Shown here piece by piece: positions 35,468 to 44,369 of a stretch of DNA of 64,000 nt (position 1 is its first letter; each line of letters starts with the position of its first letter). Under the pieces are notes generated by a model. The model was not told the origin of the DNA and did no database searches. It was given only the letters and a program-made list of their open reading frames with translations. The position numbers were made by a program, and so were the translations under genes. The DNA comes from Gemmatimonas groenlandica (GTDB taxonomy: Bacteria; Gemmatimonadota; Gemmatimonadetes; Gemmatimonadales; Gemmatimonadaceae), in NCBI RefSeq assembly GCF_013004105.1, contig NZ_CP053085.1, positions 1,488,001 through 1,552,000 on the forward strand. Direction: 5' to 3'.

Positions 35468-36442
35468 TCAGGGCGCTTCGACGACGGCGAGCAGACGCGA
35501 AACGATGGTGTCGCTGGTGACGCCTTCGGCATCGGCCTCGAACGACGTCAACACGCGGTGCCGGAGTACGTCGGGCGCGATGCTCTTCACGTCGTCGGGC
35601 GTGACGAACGCCCGGCCGCGCAAGAAGGCATGGGCCCGGGCCGCCTGCGCGAGTGAAATCGTGGCGCGCGGCGACGCGCCGAACTCGATGAGCGGGCGCA
35701 GATCGGCCGCGCCGACATCAGCCGGCGAGCGCGTGGCGTGAACGAGATCGACGATGTAGTCCACGATGCGCTCGTCCATGTACAGCTCGGAGATGCGACG
35801 GCGGGCATCGAGCAGTTCTTCCGGCGAGGCGATCGGATTGACCACGATGCTTTCACCACCTGCCATACGACGAAGGATTTCCTTCTCCTCGGCGCGGGTG
35901 GGATAACCGACCCGCAGCTTCATCATGAAGCGGTCGACCTGCGCCTCGGGCAGCGGATACGTGCCTTCCTGCTCGATGGGATTCTGCGTGGCCAACACGA
36001 GAAACGGCTCGGCCAGACGATAGGTGGTGCCACCGATCGTGACCTGCTTTTCCTGCATCGCCTCGAGCAGGGCCGCCTGCACCTTGGCCGGGGCGCGATT
36101 GATTTCGTCGGCGAGGATGATGTTGGCGAAGATCGGCCCGTGTTTGACGCGGAACTCGCCGGTGGGCTGGTCGAAGATCTGCGTGCCGACGACGTCGGCG
36201 GGCAGCAGATCGGGGGTGAACTGGATGCGCTGGAAGCTCGTGCGCACCGTTTCGGCGAGGGTGCGCACGGTGAGCGTCTTCGCGAGCCCCGGCACGCCTT
36301 CCAGGAGCACGTGACCGCCGGTGAGGAGCGCGATCAGCAAGCGCTCCACCATGTATTCCTGTCCGACGATTCGCTTGGCAACTTCGCGCAGGACACCCTG
36401 CACCAGGGCCGCGTCCTGCGACGCGGCAACGCTCGTGGTCAC
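35468..36442 (-). CDS. MoxR family AAA+ ATPase
   Basis: About 324 aa. Motifs: VGQEYMVERLLIALLTGGHV, Walker A GVPGLAKT (about 49-56), Walker B IILADEINRAPAKVQ, ALLEAMQEKQVTIGG, sensor 1 LATQNPIEQEGTYPLPEAQ and RFMMKL; C-terminal lid with ISLAQAARAHAFLRGR. I place the start at GTG 36440-36442 because GAGGAG lies 9 nt upstream and the family starts close to this point; longer in-frame starts exist upstream. Likely chaperone for the VWA proteins encoded directly after it. Confidence 0.93.
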   Translation of the reverse strand: MTTSVAASQDAALVQGVLREVAKRIVGQEYMVERLLIALLTGGHVLLEGVPGLAKTLTVRTLAETVRTSFQRIQFTPDLLPADVVGTQIFDQPTGEFRVKHGPIFANIILADEINRAPAKVQAALLEAMQEKQVTIGGTTYRLAEPFLVLATQNPIEQEGTYPLPEAQVDRFMMKLRVGYPTRAEEKEILRRMAGGESIVVNPIASPEELLDARRRISELYMDERIVDYIVDLVHATRSPADVGAADLRPLIEFGASPRATISLAQAARAHAFLRGRAFVTPDDVKSIAPDVLRHRVLTSFEADAEGVTSDTIVSRLLAVVEAP

Positions 36443-36553
36443 GATCTGCTGCTCCTCTTTTTGGTGGCTCGTTCCGTCGAGCATACCCGACAGCGTCCGG
36501 TCTGCTCCCTTTCGGGGTTCCCTCATGTGCCCAGTTGGCACGTTCCGACGGCT

Positions 36554-37615
36554 TTACTTGCCGCCGACCATGAGGGCTTCGAGTACTTCGCGCTCGGTGC
36601 TGTTGAGTGCCCGGGCGCCGCCCGACGGCAGATCCCCGAGCCGCACAGGACCGAACCGCGTGCGCACGAGGCGCTCCACTTCGAGTTCAAGCGCATCACA
36701 GAGGCGACGGACTTCATGCGTCTTGCCTTCGGCGATGGTGATCTCGAGGGCCCAACGGCGTCCGCCGAGCGGATGGGCGACGACTTCTCGGGGAACGACC
36801 AGCCCGTCTTCAAGCTGGACACCGCGACGGGCGACCTTGGCGGCAGTCACGGCATCCCCGCGCACCGTGGCGACGTAGGTGCGCTCCACCTCATTGCTGG
36901 GGTGCGTGAGCGCATGCGCGGCGCGGCCATCGGTGGTGAGCAGGAGCACGCCTTCGGTCATGAAGTCGAGGCGCCCGACGTAGACGAGCCCCGGGACGTC
37001 GTCGACGAGATCGAACACGGTCGTGCGTCCCTCGGGATCCTTGCGGGTCGTCATGACCGCGGCCGGCTTGTGGATCACGATCCAGGTATGCGACGTCACG
37101 CGCGTGATGACGGGCGTCCCGTCGAGCGTGATGACGTCGCGAAACGGATCGACGACCTGTCCGACGGTGGCGATGGAGCCGTTCACGTGGACGCGACCCT
37201 CGGCTACCGCCTGATCGGCGCCACGGCGCGATACGACGCCGGCGCGGGCGAGGGCCCGCTGGACCCGCATGGGGCCTTCGCGATCGGCCTTGACTGTGCC
37301 ACCGGCCTTTGACGGCGGTGCTTCGGCTGAGCGCTGCGGCTTGACGCGACGCTTGGAAGAGCCGGCCTCGCTGCGATCGCGCACGGGCTTCTCGCGTGGC
37401 GTGGACTCGCGTGACTCGGCGCTACGCGATTCCGCATCGCGTACGCTGCGCTCACGGGGCGGCTTGGGCTTGGCGACCGATGGCACGCCACGCTTGTCGT
37501 TGGCGGCGCGGGCGGCCGCTCCGCGAGCGGACGGTCCCTTGGGGGTCTTCTTCTGCGTGCCGCGGCGGTACTCGCCCTTCTTCTCGGCCGCCGTCTTCTT
37601 CGGGGGCTTGGTCAC
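36554..37615 (-). CDS. RsuA/RluB-family pseudouridine synthase with long basic N-terminus
   Basis: 353 aa. A Lys/Arg-rich disordered extension (about 1-113) precedes an S4 RNA-binding domain (MRVQRALARAGVVSRRGADQ, EGRVHVNGS) and the catalytic domain with VGRLDFMTEGVLLL (catalytic Asp), IVIHKPAAVMTTRKDPEG and GKTHEVRRLCDALELEV. Isomerises a uridine in rRNA; RluB (23S U2605) is the most likely type, but RluE/RluF/RsuA specificity cannot be told from sequence. GTG start overlaps scpB (GTGA). Linkage to scpA-scpB is common in many phyla. Confidence 0.85.
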   Translation of the reverse strand: MTKPPKKTAAEKKGEYRRGTQKKTPKGPSARGAAARAANDKRGVPSVAKPKPPRERSVRDAESRSAESRESTPREKPVRDRSEAGSSKRRVKPQRSAEAPPSKAGGTVKADREGPMRVQRALARAGVVSRRGADQAVAEGRVHVNGSIATVGQVVDPFRDVITLDGTPVITRVTSHTWIVIHKPAAVMTTRKDPEGRTTVFDLVDDVPGLVYVGRLDFMTEGVLLLTTDGRAAHALTHPSNEVERTYVATVRGDAVTAAKVARRGVQLEDGLVVPREVVAHPLGGRRWALEITIAEGKTHEVRRLCDALELEVERLVRTRFGPVRLGDLPSGGARALNSTEREVLEALMVGGK

Positions 37616-38166
37616 TCCGGCACGACGGCTGTGTTACCGGCGCCACGCAGGGCAATCGCCAACTCATCGGCGCGCGGGAGTTCTTCCAGGTGTCGCAACG
37701 CAAACTGCTCGAGGAACTGAGAGGTGGTTCCGTACAGCAGCGGACGGCCGATGCCCTCGCTGCGCCCAACGATGTCGATGAGCCCGCGCTCGTGGAGCGA
37801 CTTCAGCACGGAGCCTACGGCGACGCCGCGGATTTCTTCGATTTCAGCTCGGCCGATGGGCTGGCGATACGCGATGATGGCCAGCGTTTCGAGCGCGGCA
37901 GCGGAGAGTCGCTGCGGACGGACCGCTACTTGCGCGCGCTCGATGGCTTCGGCGAATTCGGCGCGCGTGAGGACCTGCCAGCCGCCTCCCTGCTCGACCA
38001 GTTCGACGCCATGTCCATCGACGTCGTAGTGCTCGCGCAGTTCGTCGAGGGCCGCGGCTACCGCGGCGGGACTCGATTCGACGTCCAACGCCGCCAGCGC
38101 TTCCATGGCGATGGGGCGCGGGGCGGCGAACAGGGCGGCTTCAAGCAGCTTCGCTAACGGCGTCAC
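37612..38166 (-). CDS. scpB: Segregation and condensation protein B
   Basis: 184 aa winged-helix kleisin-interacting protein that works with ScpA and SMC in chromosome condensation. Motifs: LAKLLEAALFAAPRPIAMEA at the start, LVEQGGGWQVLTRAEFAEAI, and the conserved LSAAALETLAIIAYRQPIGR with EIEEIRGVAVGSVLKSLHERG. The GTG start at 38164-38166 has GGAG 7 nt upstream and overlaps the end of scpA by 26 nt; a longer in-frame reading inside scpA is not credible. Confidence 0.94.
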   Translation of the reverse strand: MTPLAKLLEAALFAAPRPIAMEALAALDVESSPAAVAAALDELREHYDVDGHGVELVEQGGGWQVLTRAEFAEAIERAQVAVRPQRLSAAALETLAIIAYRQPIGRAEIEEIRGVAVGSVLKSLHERGLIDIVGRSEGIGRPLLYGTTSQFLEQFALRHLEELPRADELAIALRGAGNTAVVPE

Positions 38167-38890
38167 GACGGATCTCCACAGAGGCGAAGGCGTGATGCTG
38201 CGCGATCCGCAGTTCACCGAGCTTCGCCATTTCAAGCAACGCGAGCAGGACTGACAGAATCTGCCAGGGCTCGGCGTCACGACCAACCATATCGAACCAC
38301 CGGGCCGAACGGCGCATGGCGAGCACCGCACGGACCGTGACCATCGCGCCGGCGACATCGAGCGCACGCGGGATGACCTCGTGCAGGGCCGGTTCCTTGG
38401 TCGTGCGCAGCACGCGGTCGACGGCGGCCAGCAACTCGCCGAGCGAGAGCGAGAGCGGCGCGTTGATGGGCGTGATATCCGCCGCCTGCGGCACCCAACG
38501 ACGCGGGAACTGGTGCCGACGCTCCTCGCCCCGACGCTCGAGGAGATCGACGACTTCGCGCATCTGCTGGTACTCGAGCAGTCGGCGCACGAGCTCAGCG
38601 CGGGGATCCTCCCACGCTTCCTCGCCATCGGCTCGCGGGAGCAGCATCTGCGCCTTGATGCGAAGCAGCCGGGCGGCCATCTCGAGATAATCGGCCGCTT
38701 CATCGAGTCCGAGCGTACTGATGCGCGCCAGGAACTGCTCGGCGATCCGGGCAATCGGGATGTCGTAAATGTCGAGCTGTTCGTCGCGGATGAGCGACAG
38801 CAACAGATCGAGCGGGCCCGTGAAGTGGCTCAGCTCGACGACAAAGGAGGGCGCCGTGGTTTCGGCGTGGCGGAAATTCGGAGCGATCAC
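38141..38890 (-). CDS. scpA: Segregation and condensation protein A (kleisin)
   Basis: 249 aa. N-terminal VELSHFTGPLDLLLSLIRDE, IYDIPIARIAEQFL and YLEMAARLLRIKAQMLLP are classical ScpA motifs; the C-terminal winged helix (LLALLEMAKLGELRIAQHHAF) binds the SMC head. GTG start at 38888-38890, 7 nt after the M50 protease gene. scpA-scpB-rluB form one coupled unit. Confidence 0.94.
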   Translation of the reverse strand: MIAPNFRHAETTAPSFVVELSHFTGPLDLLLSLIRDEQLDIYDIPIARIAEQFLARISTLGLDEAADYLEMAARLLRIKAQMLLPRADGEEAWEDPRAELVRRLLEYQQMREVVDLLERRGEERRHQFPRRWVPQAADITPINAPLSLSLGELLAAVDRVLRTTKEPALHEVIPRALDVAGAMVTVRAVLAMRRSARWFDMVGRDAEPWQILSVLLALLEMAKLGELRIAQHHAFASVEIRRDAVSEAA

Positions 38891-38897
38891 GCGGCCT

Positions 38898-39578
38898 TCA
38901 CGCGAAGGGGTTGGGCAGCATGTACGGGAAGTAGAACTGCTCGGCCAGCGCTCGCAGAATGTATGCGGGTGCCAGCCAGATATTCACGAGCGGCCGGGCG
39001 AATGAGAGCACGGCGAAGAGCAACAGCAGTCCGACTCCTCCGAGGCGCTGATACTGGAGCGACCACTTCGGTGGGAGCAGATACTTGAAGACGTGCGATC
39101 CATCGAGCGGCGGAATCGGGATCAGATTGAACGCCGCGAGAATCAAGTTGATGAAGATACCGGCGGCGAGCATTTGTTGCAGCACGCCGAGGGGGCGAAT
39201 CAGTGAGGGAAGATACTGTCCGAGCAGGCCAACGCCGACAATCAGCGGCACTATCAGGAGCGCGATCAGGACATTGGTGGCAACACCGGCCAGCGAGACG
39301 ATGATATCGCCCCGGCGGTAGTGCCGATAATTCCGCGGGTTGACCGGGACCGGCTTGGCGCCGCCGAAGATCGGCGCACCGATAAGCGCGAGCATGACCG
39401 GGAGAATGATGGTCATGAACGGATCGATGTGCTTGAGGGGATTCCAGGTGAGGCGCCCGAGCTGATACGCCGTCATATCCCCTTGCTTGAACGCCGCATA
39501 GCCGTGCGCATACTCGTGGGCGACCATCGAGAAGAGCAGCACAGGTGCGATGAGGACGAGTTGCTGTGTAGAATCCAC
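38898..39578 (-). CDS. Site-2 protease family (M50) membrane metalloprotease
   Basis: 226 aa, short YdiL/Rip3-like type without PDZ domain. Zinc motif HEYAHG (His21, Glu22, His25) in the first helix and the distal ligand Asp in LIPIPPLDGSHV; four to five hydrophobic segments. Members cut transmembrane anti-sigma factors or other membrane proteins, but the substrate here is unknown. GTG start. First gene of the M50-scpA-scpB-rluB run; this linkage is common and has no proven functional meaning. Confidence 0.87.
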   Translation of the reverse strand: MDSTQQLVLIAPVLLFSMVAHEYAHGYAAFKQGDMTAYQLGRLTWNPLKHIDPFMTIILPVMLALIGAPIFGGAKPVPVNPRNYRHYRRGDIIVSLAGVATNVLIALLIVPLIVGVGLLGQYLPSLIRPLGVLQQMLAAGIFINLILAAFNLIPIPPLDGSHVFKYLLPPKWSLQYQRLGGVGLLLLFAVLSFARPLVNIWLAPAYILRALAEQFYFPYMLPNPFA

Positions 39579-39735
39579 CGCAGCGGCGATTGGGAAGGGG
39601 CGTCCGGAGGGCGGCGAAGGGCCGGTTCCGGTCTACCCGCGCAGGACGCGAATGCAAGCAAGTGCGAATCGGAAGGTAGCCCAGGTCGGGTCGGGTGTCA
39701 AAGCGACGACGACGGCCTGAGATGCGGGGGGTTCT

Positions 39736-39764
39736 TGACCGCTGGCCCCTTTGCGGGTATGTTT
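39736..39764 (+). promoter_or_regulatory. Sigma70-type promoter of rpsT
   Basis: TTGACC (39736-39741), exact 17-nt spacer, TATGTT (39759-39764). Predicted start near 39771 gives an 80-nt leader before the rpsT GTG. Best promoter match in the window together with that of groESL. Confidence 0.65.
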
Positions 39765-39785
39765 TCCGGTCTATCCGCAGTGGCC

Positions 39786-39800
39786 TGAGGCGATGCCTCA
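39786..39800 (+). other. Small hairpin in the rpsT leader
   Basis: TGAGGC-GAT-GCCTCA, a perfect 6-bp stem with a 3-nt loop within the predicted 5' leader, about 50 nt before the start codon. It may be part of an S20 autoregulatory leader, but no conservation evidence is available here. Confidence 0.35.
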
Positions 39801-39850
39801 CCTCACTGTCGTTTTCGAACTTACCGATTCTACCTGCTGGGGAGTTTTCC

Positions 39851-40099
39851 GTGCCGAATATCAAGTCCGCGAAGAAGGACCTGCGGAAGTCGCGTGCGGC
39901 TGCAGTGCGCAATCGTGCTCAGCGTTCGGCGCTGCGTACGGCCGTCAAGCGGGCGAAGCTCGCCGCTGCTGCTGCCGATGATCGCCTGTCTGCCGTTTCG
40001 CTGCTTGATCGTGCGGCGCGCAAGGGACTCATCCATCGCAACGCCGCTGCTCGTCAGAAGAGCAAGCTGGCGAAGGCTGCCAACGCCGCGGCCGCGTAA
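39851..40099 (+). CDS. rpsT: 30S ribosomal protein S20
   Basis: 82 aa, Lys/Arg/Ala-rich. Start PNIKSAKKDLRKSRAAAVRN and LDRAARKGLIHRNAAARQKS are diagnostic for bS20, which binds 16S rRNA as a helical bundle. It begins with GTG (39851-39853) with GGGGAG six bases upstream. E. coli rpsT also uses a non-ATG start (TTG), tied there to autogenous translational control. Single-gene transcription unit with its own promoter and terminator. Confidence 0.96.
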   Translation: MPNIKSAKKDLRKSRAAAVRNRAQRSALRTAVKRAKLAAAAADDRLSAVSLLDRAARKGLIHRNAAARQKSKLAKAANAAAA

Positions 40100-40123
40100 G
40101 CTTCGCGACATCTGCGGTACAAC

Positions 40124-40154
40124 GAAGGGCCGGACTCACTGAGTCCGGCCCTTC
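40124..40154. terminator. Terminator shared by rpsT and the convergent zinc-ribbon gene
   Basis: 13-bp perfect inverted repeat (GAAGGGCCGGACT and its complement, 5-nt loop that can close further), followed on the plus strand by GTCATTT. It is placed between convergent genes. Confidence 0.85.
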
Positions 40155-40178
40155 GTCATTTGCGGTCGCTCGCTCGCG

Positions 40179-41306
40179 TCAGAACGCGGCGAGTTCTCCA
40201 CCACAACGCTCGCAGTACCACTCGGTGGGCAGGTTCATCGTGCCGCACTCGGTGCAACGCAGGGTCTTGAGTGGCTCGTTGGAGGCTGCCGCCGTCGGGA
40301 CCGCCGTCGGGACCGACGACACGCCCGGTGACGAACCGGCGGGCGTGGGATCGATGACGGACCGTAGGAACGCGAGGTCATCGAACACGTCACCGGCGTC
40401 GACGGGAGCCGAGTTCGCCGGCGTGGCGGTGGCGGTGTTGGCCTGCGGTGCGGACGGCGCGGACATCGACGTGGCGCCGTGGACGTCGAGCTCGACCTCG
40501 ATGCCTTCGAGGGATCGGGTGAAGGTCGGGTCCGGTGTGCCCGTGCTGTCGGCGAACATGGCCAGGGCATCGTCGAACTCGGTCGAGGACTGGTCGGCCG
40601 TCGGCTGTGAGGTTGGCGACGTAGTCGGCACCAGCTCGGGCATCTCGGTCACCAGGCGCACGTCGGACATCACGTCGGGCGTGCCGCCGAACGCGACATC
40701 GACGTCGGCAAAGGGTTCCACCTCGAGCGAGACCGGCGGCTCGATCGCCGCCAGATCGCCCGTGGCGAAGAGGGGACGGACCGAATCCATCTCGACCGTC
40801 TCGACCGCTTCGACCGCCTCGTCGATCGTGACGTCCTCCGCGGGCGCTTCGACGGCGGCCACCAGCGGTTCGCTGCTGGCGCTCGAGAGCAACGTGCGGA
40901 TCTCGTCAATTTCCGTGAGCAGGGCGCCGCGCTGTTCGCCGAGTGAGGCGATCTTGGTTTCGACGTCCTGACGGACCGTCTCCCAGCGATCGTCGTCGTA
41001 CTCACCGACGGCGGTGCGCAGCATGGCTTCGACCCGTTCGTCCTCGAGCGTGGCCAGTTCCGCCTCGAGGGTGCTGAGCCGGCCGTCGAGCTCATCGCCA
41101 TGCGAGGAGAGCGAGCCAACATGCTCACGAAGCTGCGCCATCACGGCGTCGCGACGCGCCACGTAGTCGCCGTGAACGCGATCAAACACGCGGCTCGGTG
41201 TCTCCGCGCGACGCGCGTCGAGCGCGGTCAACCAGTCATCATAGCGTTGCCGCTCGGCAACGAGCGACCGGACTTCGTCGATGGACACTGCGCGAGACTC
41301 CGTCAT
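40179..41306 (-). CDS. Coiled-coil protein with C-terminal zinc ribbon
   Basis: 375 aa. Residues about 10-145 form a charged alpha-helical coiled coil (DELDGRLSTLEAELATLEDE, VRQDVETKIASLGEQRGALL). Residues 150-340 are acidic, Val/Pro/Ser/Thr-rich and probably disordered. The last 25 residues contain LRCTECGTMN and WYCERCGGEL, two CxxC knuckles of a zinc ribbon. I recognise no specific family. It shares a terminator with rpsT. Its 102-nt upstream gap holds an imperfect palindrome (41360-41383). Confidence 0.7.
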   Translation of the reverse strand: MTESRAVSIDEVRSLVAERQRYDDWLTALDARRAETPSRVFDRVHGDYVARRDAVMAQLREHVGSLSSHGDELDGRLSTLEAELATLEDERVEAMLRTAVGEYDDDRWETVRQDVETKIASLGEQRGALLTEIDEIRTLLSSASSEPLVAAVEAPAEDVTIDEAVEAVETVEMDSVRPLFATGDLAAIEPPVSLEVEPFADVDVAFGGTPDVMSDVRLVTEMPELVPTTSPTSQPTADQSSTEFDDALAMFADSTGTPDPTFTRSLEGIEVELDVHGATSMSAPSAPQANTATATPANSAPVDAGDVFDDLAFLRSVIDPTPAGSSPGVSSVPTAVPTAAASNEPLKTLRCTECGTMNLPTEWYCERCGGELAAF

Positions 41307-41407
41307 GTGAGGGCGCTGCTGAATGAACGAACCGACTCCAGATGCGAACCAGACGAATATGGCCGAGGTGAATCACGGCCATGTGTGACACAAGTCGCAA
41401 TGTTACG

Positions 41408-42115
41408 TCAGGCGCTGTTCGTCCGCGATGCATCCTCGTACCGGGGATGCAGTGAAGCAAGCACGGCCGCTTCGGTTGGGGGGAGCGATTGTGCGCCACC
41501 CAACAGCCGCGCCACCGCTAGGATGCGCGCGGATTGCTCCACGCTTTCCATGCGCAGTAAGGCGTCTTCGATCGAGGTGCCGAGGGCGGTGACCCCGTGG
41601 TTGGCCAAGAGGAAGACTTCGTGGGTCGCGAGGAACGGACGCATGGCGTCGGCGAGGGCCGGCGTGCCCGGGCGCCCGTAGGGCACCAGCGCGATCGGCC
41701 CCACGACGACGGGCAACTCCGGCAAGACGTCCGCCGGCATCGGAATCCCGGCAGCGGCAAACCCGGTGGCTGCCGGGGGATGGGCATGCACGATCGCCTG
41801 CACATCGGCGCGAGCCGCATAGCAGGCGAGATGCATCCCCAATTCCGACGAGGCGCGGCGTGTGGTGTCACGCGTGCGGGGGTCACCCGGCAGCGCCTGC
41901 GCTCGTTCCTCGTGACAGGGCGTGCCGTCGGCGTGTACCCGGATGACTTGGGTATGGTCGATGGTCCCCTTGTCGACGCCGCTGGCGGTCACCAGAAGAT
42001 CGCCGTCGGACAGCCGGCAGGAGAGGTTTCCCTCCGCGCCGGCCAGCAGGCCGCGCGCATGCAGGCGCCGGCAGGCGGCGGCGAGCATGACGCGCAGTCC
42101 GTGCTCGTCGGTCAC
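41408..42115 (-). CDS. Class II aldolase/adducin-family protein
   Basis: About 235 aa. LHARGLLAGAEGNLSCRLSD, LLVTASGVDKG, the zinc motif VQAIVHAHPPAATGFA and later LLANHGVTALG are family hallmarks (L-fuculose-phosphate aldolase, methylthioribulose-phosphate dehydratase and relatives). Substrate cannot be assigned. GTG at 42113-42115 is the chosen start, 7 nt after the pyrC stop; a TTG at 42154, inside pyrC, is possible. It is the last gene of the pyrR-pyrB-pyrC run, which hints at cotranscription but not at a pyrimidine function. Confidence 0.82.
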   Translation of the reverse strand: MTDEHGLRVMLAAACRRLHARGLLAGAEGNLSCRLSDGDLLVTASGVDKGTIDHTQVIRVHADGTPCHEERAQALPGDPRTRDTTRRASSELGMHLACYAARADVQAIVHAHPPAATGFAAAGIPMPADVLPELPVVVGPIALVPYGRPGTPALADAMRPFLATHEVFLLANHGVTALGTSIEDALLRMESVEQSARILAVARLLGGAQSLPPTEAAVLASLHPRYEDASRTNSA

Positions 42116-42122
42116 CGTCGGC

Positions 42123-43409
42123 TCAGTCGGCGCGATAGACGACGCGGCCGCCAACGACGGTGAGGCGGGCCTGTCCGGTAAGCTGGTGGCCTCCGTAGGG
42201 CGTATTGCGGCCCTTCGACTTGAACGCCTTCGGATCGACAGTCCAGGTACGAGTCGGATCGAAGACGGTGACGTCGCCGAGGCTACCCCGACTGAGCGTG
42301 CCGCCCGGGAGATGGAAGACCTTGGCGGGTTTGCAGCTCATCGCGTCGACCAGCTGCGACATGGTCATGATGCCGCGATGCAGCAGATACGTGCAGTTGA
42401 TGCCGAGCGCGGTTTCGAGACCGACGATGCCATTGGGCGCGTCGGCGAACTCGCGTTCCTTCTCGTCGTAGTGGTGCGGCGCATGATCGGTGACGAGCAG
42501 ATCGATGGTGCCGTCGGCGAGGCCTTGCTGCAGCGCTTCGACATCGGCCGCGGTGCGCAGCGGCGGATTCATCTTCGCGTTGGTGTTGTAGCCTTCGACC
42601 GCATCTTCGGTGAGCGAGATGTGGTGCGAGCACACTTCCGACGTGACGTTGATGCCGCGTTCCTTGCCCCACCGCACGAGCTCCACCGAGCCCTTGGTGC
42701 TGAGATGGCACAGGTGGATATGGCCACCGGTACGCTTCGCGAGCAGGATGTCGCGGATGACATAGATCTCTTCGGCTTCGGCGGGAATGCCCTTGAGACC
42801 GAGCTTGGCGCTCATGATGCCTTCGTTCATGCTGCCGCCGCGCGCGAGCGTCATGTCCTCGCAGTGTTCGGCGATCGGCACGTTGAACGCGCGCGCGTAC
42901 TCGAGGGCAGTGCGCATGAGTTGCGCACTTTCCACGGGCTTGCCGTCGTCGCTGAACGCCACCGCTCCCGCCCCGACCATCTCGGCGAGTTCGGCGAGCG
43001 TCTCACCCTTCTGCCCGACCGAGATGGCGCCGTACGGATAGACGCGCGCATAGCCAGCGGCCTCTCCCTGACGCTTCACGAAGCCGACCACCGCCTGATT
43101 GTCGGTGACGGGCTTGGTGTTCGGCATCGCGCAGACGCCGGTGAATCCACCGGCCGCCGCGCTGTGCGCGCCGGTGGCGATGGTCTCCACGTCTTCTCGG
43201 CCCGGTTCGCGCAGATGGATGTGCACATCGATCATGCCGGGCGTGACCACCAGTCCGGTCACGTCGATGACTTCGGCGCCGTCGGGCGTCCCGATGCCAC
43301 TTCCACACGACTCCACGCGGCCGTCGCGCAGCAGCACGTCACCGATGGTGTCCATTCCCTGCGACGGATCGACAATGCGTCCGCCGCGGAGCAGCAGGTC
43401 CCGGCTCAT
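42123..43409 (-). CDS. pyrC: Dihydroorotase
   Basis: 428 aa, class I type. Third step of de novo pyrimidine synthesis. Metal motif [16 protein letters not shown] with two His, then [38 protein letters not shown] and [17 protein letters not shown]-terminal [14 protein letters not shown] is usual. Start overlaps the pyrB stop (ATGA), giving coupled pyrB-pyrC translation. Confidence 0.95.
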   Translation of the reverse strand: MSRDLLLRGGRIVDPSQGMDTIGDVLLRDGRVESCGSGIGTPDGAEVIDVTGLVVTPGMIDVHIHLREPGREDVETIATGAHSAAAGGFTGVCAMPNTKPVTDNQAVVGFVKRQGEAAGYARVYPYGAISVGQKGETLAELAEMVGAGAVAFSDDGKPVESAQLMRTALEYARAFNVPIAEHCEDMTLARGGSMNEGIMSAKLGLKGIPAEAEEIYVIRDILLAKRTGGHIHLCHLSTKGSVELVRWGKERGINVTSEVCSHHISLTEDAVEGYNTNAKMNPPLRTAADVEALQQGLADGTIDLLVTDHAPHHYDEKEREFADAPNGIVGLETALGINCTYLLHRGIMTMSQLVDAMSCKPAKVFHLPGGTLSRGSLGDVTVFDPTRTWTVDPKAFKSKGRNTPYGGHQLTGQARLTVVGGRVVYRAD

Positions 43410-44365
43410 GCGCCTCCCTTCTTCGCCGCTTCGGCGAGTTCCGGCTTGCCGCCGGCAAGCAGATACAGAACGGCCATGCGGACCGCCACGCCATTGGTGA
43501 CCTGATCGAGGATCACCGAGTGCGGCCCGTCGGCCACGTCACTGTCGATTTCCACGCCGCGATTCATCGGGCCAGGGTGCAGGATGAGAATATCGCGCGG
43601 CGCCTTCTCGAGCCGCGCGCGGGTAACGCCATACACGCGATTGTATTCGCGCAACGACGGGATGTAGCCAGCTTGCATGCGCTCGAGCTGCAACCGCAGG
43701 ACGTTGAACGCATCGGCCCACTCGACCGCTTCTTCGATGCGATCGAACACGGTCACGCCCATCTCGCCGATGGCGTTGGGCAACAGTGAGCGCGGACCGC
43801 ACACGGCGACTTCAGCGCCGAGCTTGGTGAGGCCCCAGATGTTGGAGCGAGCGACACGCGAGTGGAGCACGTCACCGACGATGCAGATGCGGCGTCCGGT
43901 GAGATCCCCAAGGTGATTGCGCAGCGTGAGGATATCGAGGAGCCCCTGCGTGGGGTGCTCGTTCGTCCCATCACCCGCATTGATAACGTTGGACTCGATG
44001 CGTTCGGCGAGGAACTGTGCGGCCCCGGATGCACCATGGCGGATGACCACCATGTCGATCTTCATCGCCTCGAGATTGCGCGCCGTATCGACCAGCGTTT
44101 CGCCCTTCGAAACGCTCGATCCGGCGGACGCGACGTTGACCGTATCGGCGCTGAGCCGCTTTTCGGCGAACTCGAACGAGATACGGGTGCGCGTGGACGC
44201 CTCGAAGAACAGGTTCACGATCGTGGCGCCGCGCAACGTCGGTACCTTCTTGATCGCGCGTTCGGAGATTTCGCGGAACGGAACGGCGGTGTCGAGCACG
44301 AGCCGGATCTGATCGGCCGAGAGCGGCGCGAGTCCGAGGAGATCCTTACCGAGCGGGCCGGCCAT
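43406..44365 (-). CDS. pyrB: Aspartate carbamoyltransferase catalytic subunit
   Basis: 319 aa. Condenses carbamoyl phosphate with aspartate. Carbamoyl-phosphate site [13 protein letters not shown], then [18 protein letters not shown], and [14 protein letters not shown]. Length is normal for the B. subtilis-type ATCase, regulated at expression rather than by a PyrI subunit; no pyrI is seen. Starts 4 nt after the pyrR stop. Confidence 0.97.
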   Translation of the reverse strand: MAGPLGKDLLGLAPLSADQIRLVLDTAVPFREISERAIKKVPTLRGATIVNLFFEASTRTRISFEFAEKRLSADTVNVASAGSSVSKGETLVDTARNLEAMKIDMVVIRHGASGAAQFLAERIESNVINAGDGTNEHPTQGLLDILTLRNHLGDLTGRRICIVGDVLHSRVARSNIWGLTKLGAEVAVCGPRSLLPNAIGEMGVTVFDRIEEAVEWADAFNVLRLQLERMQAGYIPSLREYNRVYGVTRARLEKAPRDILILHPGPMNRGVEIDSDVADGPHSVILDQVTNGVAVRMAVLYLLAGGKPELAEAAKKGGA

Positions 44366-44369
44366 AGTC

